64,000 bases of DNA. Origin: Ottelia alismoides (taxonomy: Eukaryota; Streptophyta; Magnoliopsida; Alismatales; Hydrocharitaceae). Shown in pieces: positions 48,592 to 60,079 of the stretch (positions are counted from its first letter, which is position 1; the number at the start of each line of letters is the position of its first letter). The position numbers and the translations under genes are program-made. The DNA is taken from NCBI GenBank assembly GCA_037367405.1, contig JAZKJV010011598.1, positions 310,001-374,000 on the forward strand, written 5' to 3'. The notes under the pieces were generated by a model. The model was not told the DNA's origin, ran no database searches, and worked only from the letters and a program-made list of their open reading frames with translations.

Positions 48592-49773
48592 TCAAGAAGG
48601 TCGAAAGCGAACCTTCTTGCGGGACCGCTGAGGTATGTATTTGACAAGGTGTAGGTCGATATTGGGATCATCATTAGATATAAATTGAGCAATATCGATC
48701 ACGAATGTATCCTCAGCGGTTTCAGATTGTGCAGGCCTAAACCGATTATTGGAAGTAGTATAATCATGTCCGGCCTGGGAAGTCTCGCAAACATCAAAGT
48801 AAAATGGCTCGAAATCATTATAAAAAAAAGTAGGATCAATTTTAGCTTGGCGAGCCTCTTCTGGATCATCATCTTTATCAAAAGGCCTAAATTCTTTTAT
48901 AAAAGCAATCAAATCAAATTTGGCCTGATCGGTCTCATCTGAATCAAGGTGAATAGGAACGGACTCATAAGTGGAAGTAGTCAAATCATGTTCGTCCTGT
49001 CTAGTCTCAGATTCTGCCTTCCGCTCTAAGGTGTCTATCGTGTAAATTCCGCGGATGTCATCAATGCATCTCCATATACCAGAAGGGGGAACTCCAAGGT
49101 CTATGCTTTTCGAGTCTTCCTCCTTCAAGAGGAATTCTTGGGTTTCCTTATCATCCAACATATAACAAGAATCTCTAATATTATCATCGAGTTCAAATTC
49201 CTTGGGGTTGGCTAACATGGACGGGCTCTCATGAGATGCAGGTTTCTTGGCAATAGTGGGTGTAGTGATCAACACATCGCTCCCTACATCAGAACGAAAG
49301 CGAATCTCTCCTGAACCATAATCAATTACGACTCCCATAGATGCGAGGAAAGGCCATCCCAGGATGATTGGAGGGTGTTCCACATGAGTGGAGGTCTCCA
49401 TGGGCATTACAACAAAATCCGAAATGAAATTCATGCCCTGAATAGAAATGACAGCATTTTCTAGAATACCCTTCGGCCTCTTGATAGATCCATCAACAAA
49501 TTGAACTATCATCCTGGTTTTCTTGAGAGGCCCAAGATGAAGAGACTGTACCATAGAGAAGGGTATTATATTGATTGATGAACTGTCGTCAAGAAAAGTG
49601 TTATTACAAGAATAGTCAGATATGGAGCAACTCACAAGAGGTGTGGCAGCGTTCCCTTTCTTAAAATACGGACGGTGGGAGATGGTGTAGGTAGTGGTCA
49701 TGGTCAAGATGTGATGCTCAGATCTTCTCCTTCGCTTTCTCTTCTTGTGTTGAGGAGTAGATAAATCTATCAT
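48592..49773 (-). CDS. Retropepsin-like protein of element Z, altered active site
   Basis: An intact 393-codon frame. Residues 10-17 are strongly basic (KKRKRRRR), a possible nuclear signal. Residues 50-160 align with the Athila-type retropepsin region: SSSINIIPF at 64-72, DGSIKRPKGILENAVI at 94-109, IILGWPFL at 136-143 and a VVIDYGSGEIRF end. Known active retropepsins have D-S/T-G; here the site is D62-D63-S64, so the conserved glycine is gone, and the usual ILGRPFL carries W for R. Proteolysis is therefore unlikely. Residues 200-393 are acidic and hold three degenerate units of about 30 residues (DETDQAKFDLIAF..., EEARQAKIDPTFF..., CETSQAGHDYTT...). The end is basic again (RSRKKVRFR). Its survival as one long frame in an element without pol is notable. 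The start is the first Met of the frame; the true translation start is unknown. Confidence 0.75.
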   Translation of the reverse strand: MIDLSTPQHKKRKRRRRSEHHILTMTTTYTISHRPYFKKGNAATPLVSCSISDYSCNNTFLDDSSSINIIPFSMVQSLHLGPLKKTRMIVQFVDGSIKRPKGILENAVISIQGMNFISDFVVMPMETSTHVEHPPIILGWPFLASMGVVIDYGSGEIRFRSDVGSDVLITTPTIAKKPASHESPSMLANPKEFELDDNIRDSCYMLDDKETQEFLLKEEDSKSIDLGVPPSGIWRCIDDIRGIYTIDTLERKAESETRQDEHDLTTSTYESVPIHLDSDETDQAKFDLIAFIKEFRPFDKDDDPEEARQAKIDPTFFYNDFEPFYFDVCETSQAGHDYTTSNNRFRPAQSETAEDTFVIDIAQFISNDDPNIDLHLVKYIPQRSRKKVRFRPS

Positions 49774-50047
49774 GGCATGTTGATGTGGGGCTTTAATGAC
49801 CGCATGATGGTGGACACCACTTCGGGTTCAATCAATATTTTTTTGAATTTTTGGACCTCATCCAAACAAGGGAGGAGGTCAAAATCAACATTTACACAAG
49901 GATTGCCAAGAGCAGTCTGTATAATAGAATCCTCGGGGTCAAGATCACGACATGTGGTGGATATATATGTGGATAAATGATCGGATATTTGGGTCCTCTT
50001 ATCACAAAATGAATTAATAATGTGTCTCCCAGAATCTTTTTGGATTT
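49774..50047 (-). mobile_element. Gag/protease junction of element Z, no frame
   Basis: About 270 bases lie between the Gag fragment and the protease frame. The capsid core seen in the related pseudogene (16970-16683) has no counterpart here, so an internal deletion removed it. Confidence 0.5.
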
Positions 50048-50428
50048 TTAAAATTTTATCATTTTTTGTATTTTAGGTGATTGTAAGCTCTTATGATTAT
50101 CCTCAAGTGAATCCATATCCTCAAATAGAGGAGCAGCATTCTGGCTCGTGTTTATGTTAATTAGATTGCTAATCCTCGAATTCACATGCTCCATCATCTG
50201 GTTCATTATCTCAAGTGTGGAAATCATGAAAGGTGACTCCAAAGTCGCAAGATCGGGTGGGTTGATTATGGGTGGATGAAAATTAAAGTCCTCTGATTCC
50301 TGAAATAATGGGTTAGGCGGATATACATAAAAATCAAGAGGAAAGTCCTCCTTGAAAAAGGAAGGTGGATCGTCTGGAGAGTACGAGGTATCTGCGAAGA
50401 TCTGATTGAAATAACTCCAGTCGGCCAT
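50048..50428 (-). CDS. Gag amino-terminal fragment of element Z
   Basis: A 126-residue frame starting MADWSYFNQIF. An upstream in-frame Met at 50563 would add 45 residues, but those are hydrophobic leader-like sequence; the position relative to the leader suggests the inner Met. It has an acidic, proline-rich first half and a helical second half (about ISTLEIMNQMMEHVNSRI) that may form a coiled coil. The corresponding place in the older relative is the Gag amino end at 17655. The frame ends without capsid or nucleocapsid domains, so it cannot form a normal Gag. Function unknown. Confidence 0.5.
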   Translation of the reverse strand: MADWSYFNQIFADTSYSPDDPPSFFKEDFPLDFYVYPPNPLFQESEDFNFHPPIINPPDLATLESPFMISTLEIMNQMMEHVNSRISNLININTSQNAAPLFEDMDSLEDNHKSLQSPKIQKMIKF

Positions 50429-50563
50429 CTTCGAAACAAAAGACGGGATCGGGAGAGCACGAGGGTCAAAAGTCAAAAGATATGGAGAAAAAGGTGCAAA
50501 TGCACAGAAGGATCTAGAAAGCACACAAGCAATCAAACACAATACAAACCCCCAGTTCACCAA

Positions 50564-51515
50564 CTCAACTCAAAGTGAAGACCATGAAGGTTCGATCAAT
50601 TATCTTGTCAATTTTAGAGTTTGGTAACAATACAATCTATCAGAGCGGTTAAAGCGAGCTGTTGGGAACCCAATGCTCTCAGGAGACTGGCCTAATCCCA
50701 AAGTTAGATCTTTCCTAGCCAGTATGAATTGCGGACCGTTTACCGGCTACCCGATCAATTCAATCTGTTAAGGACATCACGGGTCGCTTTATCGGCTACC
50801 GGAGAGATCCTCACTGGTGAACAACTAACCTAAGATAGTAGTCTGAAAAGAGTTCGGGCGTGGCTCTATCCTAGTGTGTGGGTCACTCTCTCGCTCAAGC
50901 AAACCAAACAATGAGGGGGTTACTCTCCCCAAAACAATAATTTTCCTTGTATTTTAGGGTCGAGTTTTCTTTAGCAGTCCTGTTTTAGCCGTTATCACTT
51001 GGTTTAAAATATTTTCAAATAATCACCTACCGAGTGTCCAATTTCTTTTTTAAATTATGTGAGTGAAAACAAGAAAGGAGACGGAAATGCTAATGCACGA
51101 TTAAAAACAATGATGCATGCATGAGTTAGAGATGCGTACCTTATCGCCAACACTCTACATGCAAGTGATCCGCGCAGAATTTAAATAAACTATCCTATAT
51201 ACAAATGCAAGTGAACTGTCCTAGATGATAGCTTCTATTAACGGGCAAGAACAAGTGAATTTGACTAAGTCCAAATTACGCTCTACTCTATAGGCACAGA
51301 AATTTCTTGTTTAGGGTGTTTGGACCTAATTAATTATCTGGCTCAAGCAAGTTAATTAAAGCAATCAAGAGGTAGCTCACGAAATCCGTGGGAAACAAAG
51401 AAAAATAAAGGCGATGAAAACAAAACTGGTGAGGTCCCCCAAGTGCACCAACACTTGGCGAAACAGACCCCGCAACAAATGAATGTCCTTTTACAACGTT
51501 CAAATGGTAGAAAAG

Positions 51516-51553
<38 letters not shown>

Positions 51554-51850
51554 ATTTTTTTCTTCAATTCTTTCTCCTCTTCTCATGCTATCCTGTGGCT
51601 TGGTGAAGAATCAAGCCACCTCCATGTCGCTTGGGTGCTTCGGCTCTCCTAGGATCGCCTCCTTCGCTCAGCGGACCCTCGCAAGAAAAAGAAAAGAGAA
51701 TGTGTAAGAAATATAATTATCAAATATGAGAGAAAAAAATGAAATGAATGTAGTGGGTACAAACAATGAAGTGAATGGAAAAAATGTAAACAGATATTTA
51801 CAACCAAGAATAGCATGTCAAGAGAGAAACCTAACTACCCTCGCCGTGCC
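50564..51850 (-). mobile_element. Leader of element Z
   Basis: Untranslated sequence between the primer site and Gag, matching the leader of the gag-RT pseudogene (17656-19145) in several blocks. A CT microsatellite (51521-51548; GA on the element's own strand) lies about 300 bases after the primer site. Confidence 0.7.
51521..51548 (+). repeat. (CT)14 microsatellite
   Basis: Uninterrupted CT dinucleotide run within the leader of element Z. Confidence 0.95.
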
Positions 51851-51868
51851 TCCCCGGCAACGGCGCCA
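51851..51868 (-). promoter_or_regulatory. Primer-binding site of element Z, tRNA-Asp type
   Basis: The minus strand reads TGGCGCCGTTGCCGGGGA, an exact complement of the 3' end of plant tRNA-Asp(GTC). It lies three bases from the LTR end. Confidence 0.95.
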
Positions 51869-51871
51869 TTT

Positions 51872-54800
51872 TGTTGTTCGCGAAATCTCGAGGATGGAAA
51901 ATTGATGGAAATATATTATCGGTCGTTGTTATTATCCCCAAAATCCCGCGACAAACAATTTTTTTTATTTTCGCAATTTATTAACCTGTATAGCGGACAG
52001 GGTCGAACTCAGGGAGGCTACAATTCCCTAGGGTTATTCGATTAATCGAAAATCAATTAATAGAAAATAGGAATCTCAAAGGACAATTATCCTTGGTTTT
52101 TGTGATTTTTTTATCTTTTTAATTTTTTAATTTTTTTATTTCTAATTTTTTTATATTCTCTAATTTTCAAGTTTTTAGTTATTTTGATTTTTGCAATTTT
52201 TTTAATTTTCAAAAATGACAAACAATATGAATAAGCACAAGAAATATGCACACCGACTCTTTTTGTAATTTTTCAATTTATAAAAAATTCTAAGACAAAT
52301 GCAGAAAATACATTTTTGTATTTTAAATATTTTGAAATGGTTTTGGGATTTTTTTGTAAAATTTTCAGATGTTTTTGTATTTTTCTAAAAATCAAACAGT
52401 GAGAAAATGTGAAAATGTGCACAACCTAGAATAATTTACAACTTAAAAATATTTTAAATGCCAAAACTACTGAAAATTATTTTTATTACAAACTACAGGC
52501 AAATATCTACAATCAAAAATTGAAATCACAATTTTTGGATTTTAATAGAATTTTCTATGATTTTTATAAGATTTTTTTATGTTTTTCATTTTTTTGGTTT
52601 TATAAATAATTAATGCATGAAATTTGGTTAGAAATTAAAAGACAATGAAATAAAACTACCCTATTTTTTGGAATTTTTAGAGATATTTTCGATTTTTTAT
52701 GAATTTTCAAATTTCAGGAAGACAAAATATCACTGTTTTTTTATTTTTTAAATATATCAAATGACAATAAAAATTGACGAAAAGTTTATAAAATGAAGAA
52801 GACCATAGCAGGAGGATGCACAAATTTTTTTGAGGATTTTTAGACCAATAAAACATTTAATCCATTCAAATAAAGCAAGCAAGTGGAGTTCTGGAAGCAC
52901 ATGGACTTAAATGCAAATATACAAAGTTTCTGCATCATAAAATAACAAGAAATTAATGCAGGGTGAAAAATGCAATTTACCCAGTAAGAAGCATCCCTTG
53001 AACGTGATGTTCTGTAGGCGGGGATGCTTTTGCAATATTTGAAAACCTCGAGGGGCTTAGATGCAATTTTTCTAATGTTTTAACCCTAGGGCTTCCTGGG
53101 GTGATTTCTCTCGTTTCTTCCAGGACCAAAATGGAAAGAGGTACCAAGGGTCGCCGCCTCCCACATAAGAGGAGGGCTCTGGAGGCCGAGATGAGATGGC
53201 GCAGAGGTCGGCGAGCTTAAGCGGCGGATCTGGACACGCGACTGCGAGCGGAGGGAGGCGTGATCGGTGGAGGTCTGGCACGGCTGGGGGGGTGCGGACC
53301 GCGGCGCAGGCACGGCGTGGGGCGGAGACGCGCTGGCATGCACAGAGGTTCTACGAGGCACGGGTCGCGGTGAGGAAGGCACGGCCCTGGGCGTCTGGAG
53401 GCACGGGAGCTGCAAAGGCAGAGGGGCTCGGCGGGTTGGGCGGAGTCGCGCGATGGAGGCCCGCGCGCTGGCAGTCGGGCGGAGCAGCGCACCCAAGCGG
53501 AGGAACTCGACGGCCGGGGGATTTAGAGGCAGAGGAGCTGGAGGAGCACCACCTTGCGCGGTGGCGATGGAGACAGTGGGGCTCCCAGGCGATGGAGCGA
53601 CCGCGCGGTTGAGGGGGCAGTGCCTGGAGGGCGTGCTCCGTTTTTTTATTATTTTTGTTTATGGTAAACAGTGAATAAAAAGAATTTTTTTATTTTTTTG
53701 TAAATCTGAAAATAAGAATTAAGAAAAAATAGGATAAAGAATTTTTTTATTTTTTTATTCTTATTTTTTTGTTTTTTAATGATCCTGCAAAACCAACGTT
53801 AGAGAAAAATGAAATAATTTTTTTATTTATTTACAAATCGGAAAAATGAACGAGGATCCGACGGACATGAGAGATTCGAATCCGATCTCTAACCACCGTA
53901 CGCGGTCGGAGTTGAGAGATCGTGGAAGATAGAAATAGAATGCGGGGAGATCGAGAGAATGAGATGAAAACTCAGGATCGATGGCAAATCAAAAACGTGA
54001 CGGATTTTAAGATCTAGATAAAAAATGACAACAAGATAAAAATGCGAGAAATAAACTACGATTAACTTAGATAAAAATAAGAAAAATGTGGATCTCACCT
54101 TAGGAGCAGAAAAGGATCGTGATAACCTTGACAAGGCTGACTCGCTATCACCGAATGGCTTGGAGACTAGGCAACTTCCTCAACGAAATTTTCTCTCGGA
54201 GATCGGGCTCCTCTCTCTAAAGATTGATCCCGTTGAAATGAGGGAGAATGAGCCATATAAATAGAAAAGATAGAATGAAATTTGAATTTTTGAATTTTTT
54301 GGTGGAAGGGATAAAAGAGATGAAAATTGAAATGAATTTTTGAATTTTTTGGTGGTAGAGATAAGAGAGATGAAATGAGATAAAATAAAAGAGATAAGTA
54401 TATTTACAAAACTATCTAGTTTTTTTTTTGAATTTTCGTCACTTTAATTATTTGAATTAAAAAATGTTATTTTTTTATTTTTTATGGTGGTTAAGTAAAA
54501 ATAGCAACTATATACATATACTATATACATATATGACATATATACAAAAGTAAACGAGGAAATTAGCCTTTTTTGTGTTTTAAGAATTTATTATTTTTTT
54601 ATTATATTTTTTTATTTTATTTTAAATAATTAGTAAGATTAATTTACAAATATATACAAATACAATATGCACAAAATATATGGGAAAATTGCACAAACCA
54701 CCCCAGAAAACCGACTTTTCAACCGTAACTCCAAAAATTATGAAAATACCGCCATTTTAAAGATAATTTAATTTCGAATCCAATGGAAGTGAGATTGATT

Positions 54801-55353
54801 CAATTTGAGCTCATATGGAGCCAGAATTGGTCTTTCAATTAGTGCTTAGTGGCTTTTTTCAAGTGTAGCTATTTTTATTCTGTACATGATTTAATTGTGC
54901 AATTATTTTTGGTAATTAGAACACATTTTTATTTACAACTTTGGTTTTGAATGTTATTTGATTTGAGTCAATTAAGGTACAAATAAATTAGTGTCAGTTT
55001 TATACAGATATACACAAAATAAGTGAGAAGTATTTACAACCAGACACATACATTTTTTTAGATTTTCTGCTTAAGGTCCCTATCTCCCCATTCCTGGTCG
55101 ATCAGTTCAAGTCTTGACCTTCTCTCGGGGTTCGGGTCAGCCTGTATGCAGTCTTCCTATTTTTTTCTTTTTTTCTTTTCTTTTTTTCTCTTTATTTCTT
55201 TATTTATTTTAGGTTAAAATTAGTAAGATATTTACAATATTTACACACAGATGCAAGTTAGTAAGAATACAGAGTTAGCGTTATATGCAGGTGTTTTATA
55301 AGGGATTTTAAGCTAAAATAAATGAATAAAGATGACGAATCGTAGATTCATCA
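51872..55353 (-). mobile_element. 5' LTR of element Z
   Basis: On the minus strand it starts TGATGAATCTACG at 55353 and ends GCGAACAACA at 51872. It matches the 3' LTR over its full length, with small indels; for example, part of the PPT-like box near 55081 is deleted and an extra 'gaatttttggtgg' copy lies near 54290-54350. A TATA-like sequence is at 54253-54262, and the GC-rich island at 52980-53640. Confidence 0.93.
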
Positions 55354-56295
55354 ATACATAATTTAGTATTTTATTTATTTACAATAATTTACAAGAATTT
55401 TAATGATATTTTTATTTAATATTTATTAGTTATTTTATTAGGTTAATTAAATATGTATAAGTACAATATATTTAGTGATATATATGTACAATATATGCAG
55501 GATTTTATTTTTGTTGATTTTGAATTTTGTAATTTTTTGTATTTTATATAATTTAAGTACTATATTTTCAAGTAATAAAAAAATATAATATTCATAATTA
55601 TGCACAATAAAACAATTAGTTAAATAATTCACATAGTATATACATGTACAGTATAGAATAACACCCTAATTTGCCACATTTCACACCTTAATTTAGAATC
55701 TTATGAAATCACCTCCACTTTAAAGATAATTTAATTTGGAGTATAATGAAAGTGAGTTTGATGAATTTGGAGTTCAGGTGGAGAAGATATTGGTCTGGAA
55801 AGGAAAGTTTGTACTTTTGTGGCTTCTGGAGAGTGTGATTATGTACATTATAAACACAGATTTATTCTGCTATTATTTTTGTTATTTTCAAGAGACTTTT
55901 ATCATGATTATTTACAAAGGGTTAGGTGGTAAAATAATTAAAGAATTTTGTATTATAGATAATATTGTACAAGTGAGGAACATATAAAAGTATCAAATAT
56001 ATTTTTAGCGATTTTTAGCCTTATCTCCCCCTACTTTATTTCTTGTCGATCAGGTCAAATCTTAACCTTTTCTTGGGGTTTGATTTAGCATGTAATATTA
56101 CATATATACAATATTTTATTTTCATTATTTTTCCTTTTTTAATTTATTTATTTTAGGTTAAAATAGTAATAAATGTACAATATTTACACAAAGATGCAGG
56201 TTAGTAAGAATATGGATTTATTAATATATACATGTGTTTTATAAGGGACTTTAAGCTAAAATAAATTAATAAAGATGTGAAATCTAGATTCAACA
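55354..56295 (-). mobile_element. Gypsy LTR Y, 5' portion
   Basis: It continues LTR Y beyond element Z. Bases 55354-55358 (ATACA) are the right target duplication. On the minus strand the LTR starts TGTTGAATC at 56295, a one-base variant of TGATGAATC, and it carries the PPT-like box at 56021-56050. Confidence 0.78.
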
Positions 56296-58287
56296 ATCTC
56301 CTTCCTTTAACTACCTCCCCCAAGAGTTGTATCACTTTATGCAATGACAACTTCTCCCATTTCTACTGACCTTCGCGTATGCTCTAGCTTCTTGGTTTTG
56401 CCACCAATCCCTTCTCCATTCACCCCTCGTTCATGCATAACCTCCAATTGTCTTCGACCTTCTCGCATGCTCTGCACAGGGGTGATTCAAACGTGTATCC
56501 TAACCTCCTTCCTATCAAAACCCCTCGTTGTCCGTCTTTAATGGCCATCTGCCACCCTTGAGTTGCTCGAGCTTCCTCAACTCGCCATTGAGGTTAAGCA
56601 AAAACTTTGAGTTCATTTGAAACTCCCCAGGCATGCGACCCTTCTATCTTCGTGAACCCCAGTTCTAGGCACCCCTTTGTTCTTTGTTTCCTTCCTTGTT
56701 TGTCCATTTTTGTGCACGCATACATTCCCTCTTTCACTCATCTGATCATATCCATACCCTCACAGCGCGGAGCCACCAGTTCACTATACCATCCTTCAGA
56801 ACACCACACCTACCCCGATCTTCGACCTTTGTATGAAAGGCGAAGGATTTAGTCTTGATTTTCCTCCTTCATCCCCTTCACCATCTTTAGTATCATCTGG
56901 ACAACCCATAGCGCTTCGGGTTGGTTCCTAATAACTCCACGTTTGAGTCAACCCTTCACATCCGATGAACATATGTTGATCCCATAGTCCAGGAGGTCCT
57001 CCATCATACTTGGACATTAAACTTCTTCGCGCGAGGATTGTTGACCTTCTCTGATTTCTAACATGTGCTAACGTCTGCGGAGGAGCAAGTTCCTGCTCGT
57101 CGAGTACCGCCCGAGCACCACTGCACTAGGAGGAAGGGGAAGAACAAGAGAATCAAGTGCCATTCGATCATCCTTCATTGGTATTCATCTGACGCTCTTC
57201 ACACGACCACGCCATATGATCTGAAGTAGCACATCAAGCCTCTAGCTTCGGTGAAGTTGAGCCTCCAATAGAGCACAGATATCTACCATGTATCTCGAGC
57301 CACGTACACACCCTGATCCTGCACCAAGCATATGGTCACGTGTTGAAGCATGTGGGGTGGAAAAATTACAAGAAACTCCCTCTAAGTTTCCAAAATTACA
57401 TATAAGTCCCCACCCTTGGTAAAATTGCTCTAATATCCATGTGACTTTTATATTTGAAAATTAGTTCCTATCATGAACCTCTTTGTAATAAAAAGTGAAG
57501 TTTTTACTGTAATTTCTTTTCATTTATGCCCATGTATTGTTTATTCAATATTTTATGAATCATAGCTCCAGATTTAATGAAATTGGTGTCATTTTAAAGA
57601 TAATTTTATCCCCTTTAATGATGTTATTAATATATTGATTTGATTAGTTTCTCATGTAGTAAATTTTAGAGAATAAATATTTTTCTTTTGCCTTTGTTTT
57701 GACTTTAAAAATTGAACCTCTTTGTGATTGTTGCTCCACTCAATACCCTGATTAGTTTTGAAACTCTTGAATCGTATTAGAAAGATTAATGAATTTATTG
57801 ATACTCATTTCCTGATTAAATAATTAATTAGAGTATTGTTGGAGTATAGACCATTTTAGGTGTTTAAAAAAAGACTTGATTTAATTCATTATTATAATCT
57901 TTTCATTTGCTCTTTTATTGGACCTAGCATTGAATTGATCTGTAATTAATTGTTCAAGTTATAAAAACAATTTCACAGGAGCTTACTTGTATGTTTGTAC
58001 ATCATACTTTGTGTTGCATTATCATGATTGTTTCAACTTAATATATTTGTTTTAAAATCTTTAAAAGATCATGCATTGCACTTTTGGCATTCTCTTGACC
58101 TAGATCACCCATTGATCACTCAAATAATATTTGATACTAGATTAATTCAATTAGCTGCTCGTGTCCTTGTGTTCGACCTTAAACTTACCATCTAGGATAA
58201 ATTAAATCGAGCCCTCTTCAAAGAGATCTTCTGACTCGGTTATGATTGATAGTTAAGCAGTCGTATTACAATGAGTGATTCTCAACA
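56296..58287 (+). mobile_element. 3' LTR of element X, second part
   Basis: A GC-richer part (56300-57360) is followed by an AT-rich part with 'cttgtgttcgacc' near 58170, the family block lying some 120 bases from the LTR end. The end is placed at CTCAACA (58287) by comparison only. Joined with 39510-40241 it gives about 2.7 kb. Frames at 56344-56852 lie in the GC-richer part and have no recognisable domain. Confidence 0.6.
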
Positions 58288-58459
58288 TAACCGTTTAGAT
58301 AATAATCATGCTTTTATTAGGAAATTAATATACAATAATTAGCCCTAGTTATACATACTCTATGGGTTGATTATATTGTTTTTTTGAGGGGTTTATTGGT
58401 TGAATTGTTTGTGGAATAGAGCTAAGATTAGATATTGAGATAGATGAATCACAAACTCA
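58288..58459 (-). mobile_element. Start of another gypsy LTR (fragment P)
   Basis: On the minus strand 58459 reads TGAGTTTGTGATTCATC, followed by CTCAATATCTAATCTTAGC, very like the start of LTR U (CTCAATATCTTGCTCTTAGC). Only some 170 bases remain before element X. Confidence 0.5.
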
Positions 58460-59050
58460 CCATATATCACCAATTCTTATCTCCCTTTTGACATAAAAAT
58501 TATTATTAAATAAAGGCATGCAAAATAATTTTATCCCCATGTTAAAAATACAAAATGCTCTTCTATTTTATTTTGGAAACACATGTCTCCTCATGATAGA
58601 TTATCTCTTCTAAAATATTTTTCTTACTCCTAAATAATAATCCTCCCTTTTTAACACACTATATGATGAATTAAAAATTAAACTAGTACATAAGTCATAA
58701 GGTGGAAAGATTGTATCATATGAGATGAGAGGGCGACCATGGTATTATGGTTGCAACCATTAATTGGAGTTATACCATCCTCCAAGGAGATATCTTCTAT
58801 GTGCATGAATATAATTTCTTCTTTCTTGCATCCCAGTCCCATGTGGTCTTCTTGTATACCACCACACATTATTCAGAGATCTACTATAGGTTTTATTAGG
58901 GATGTTTCTTGCATTGTTCTTCATTTACATGTATAAGAATTTTCTGGTAGCAATTTTCTGGGATCTGATATAATTAGCTTTGTAGTTCTTAGCTTCACTT
59001 TTGTGAATTCTCGCATTTCTTTCTTTTGGACAAAAATAACTATATGCATG
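58460..59050. other. Unassigned sequence next to LTR S
   Basis: AT-rich. A minus-strand frame of 63 codons (58678-58869) and another of 89 (58921-59190, running into LTR S) have no domain I recognise. It could be interior sequence of the element that LTR S belonged to, but no primer-binding site follows the LTR end. Confidence 0.3.
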
Positions 59051-60079
59051 TGACGAACTGCATTTTCGCATCTATAATAGTCGTATTTTATCATAGCACG
59101 GGAGACGAAAATGGATCCATGCATAAACCATAGATGTTTGAATATTGTAGAAAATTTGATTTTTGACAAGTGTACCAAAGTCGAAGACATGAAGATGGTC
59201 TTCCTCGGTGATTAATCAGATTTAAATATCTTGATTAAACGATCATTTATCTACCTAGGTCAACAAACACACACAATGCACAAATAACATGATACCAAAT
59301 ATAATGCATGAACAAAATGTGTTTTTCTTTGATTTTATGCATTTTAAATGTGATGCAATATGTAACAGAATACCATGAAATCAAATAGAATCCAAACATG
59401 AAATAATGTAAAAATGTGCCCCTAATTTAGTTAGATAATTGAGTAATAAATTGGCTCCAATTTCATGAGAAATTTATGCATCAAAATGAATTAATTGACG
59501 AGTATTTGGAATTAAATATCATTGAGCAGATGACATATGTACTTAGAATTTATCATGATATTATATATGTCAAAACAAGAAACTAATGTCACAATTATGT
59601 AGACAATTAAATAAGTTGAACAATGAAATTAAAATCATCCAAATTGGAGTTCATATGCTCAAGATATCAAGGAAATAGTTCAGGGGCATGATTGCAAGAG
59701 AAACATGAGAAATAAATGCAAAATAATCACTAAAAGGGCCTTAGATGGGCATTTCTATATTTTAGGGAACCCGGTGGGCTGGTAGTGCAAATTTCCCAGC
59801 CAGTACATGCTAGGCATGTGCATGAAGGCTATAAACAAGGCTCGGGTGGAGGCTGGTAGCCGCTACAGGTGCCTCAAGCCACGTGGCAGCCCGAGGTGAC
59901 TTGGGCGAGGCTCGGTCCTACCGAGCCTCCGCGCTTCGATATGGTTGATGTGGCTGCTCCGGAGCTGTTGGATGAACATCGGAGGGGTGCCATCAACGGC
60001 TCATGTACCTCCTAGAGGCTTCTCCTCTTCCTCTTTGTGTCGACCCATGCGAAGCTCCAATGAGGATGCCAGAGCTCCT
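59051..60079 (-). mobile_element. 3' part of gypsy LTR S
   Basis: On the minus strand it ends GCAGTTCGTCA at 59051. Bases 59051-59760 are a close inverted copy of the LTR at 1-742. The GC-rich part at 59760-60079 belongs to the same LTR and is broken by the insertion of element Q at 60080. Confidence 0.78.

Larger units (their letters stand above)
43124..55353 (-). mobile_element. Complete Athila-like element Z, minus strand
   Basis: 12,230 bp with both LTRs (5': 51872-55353, 3482 bp; 3': 43124-46570, 3447 bp), an exact tRNA-Asp primer site (51851-51868), a 1.4 kb leader, a Gag amino-terminal frame, a protease-like frame, a polypurine-hairpin array and a polypurine tract (46571-46580). The 5-bp duplication ATACA flanks it (43119-43123 and 55354-55358). 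Reverse transcriptase, RNase H and integrase are absent, so it depends on other elements. The two LTRs have visible substitutions and indels, so the insertion is not very recent. Confidence 0.93.
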
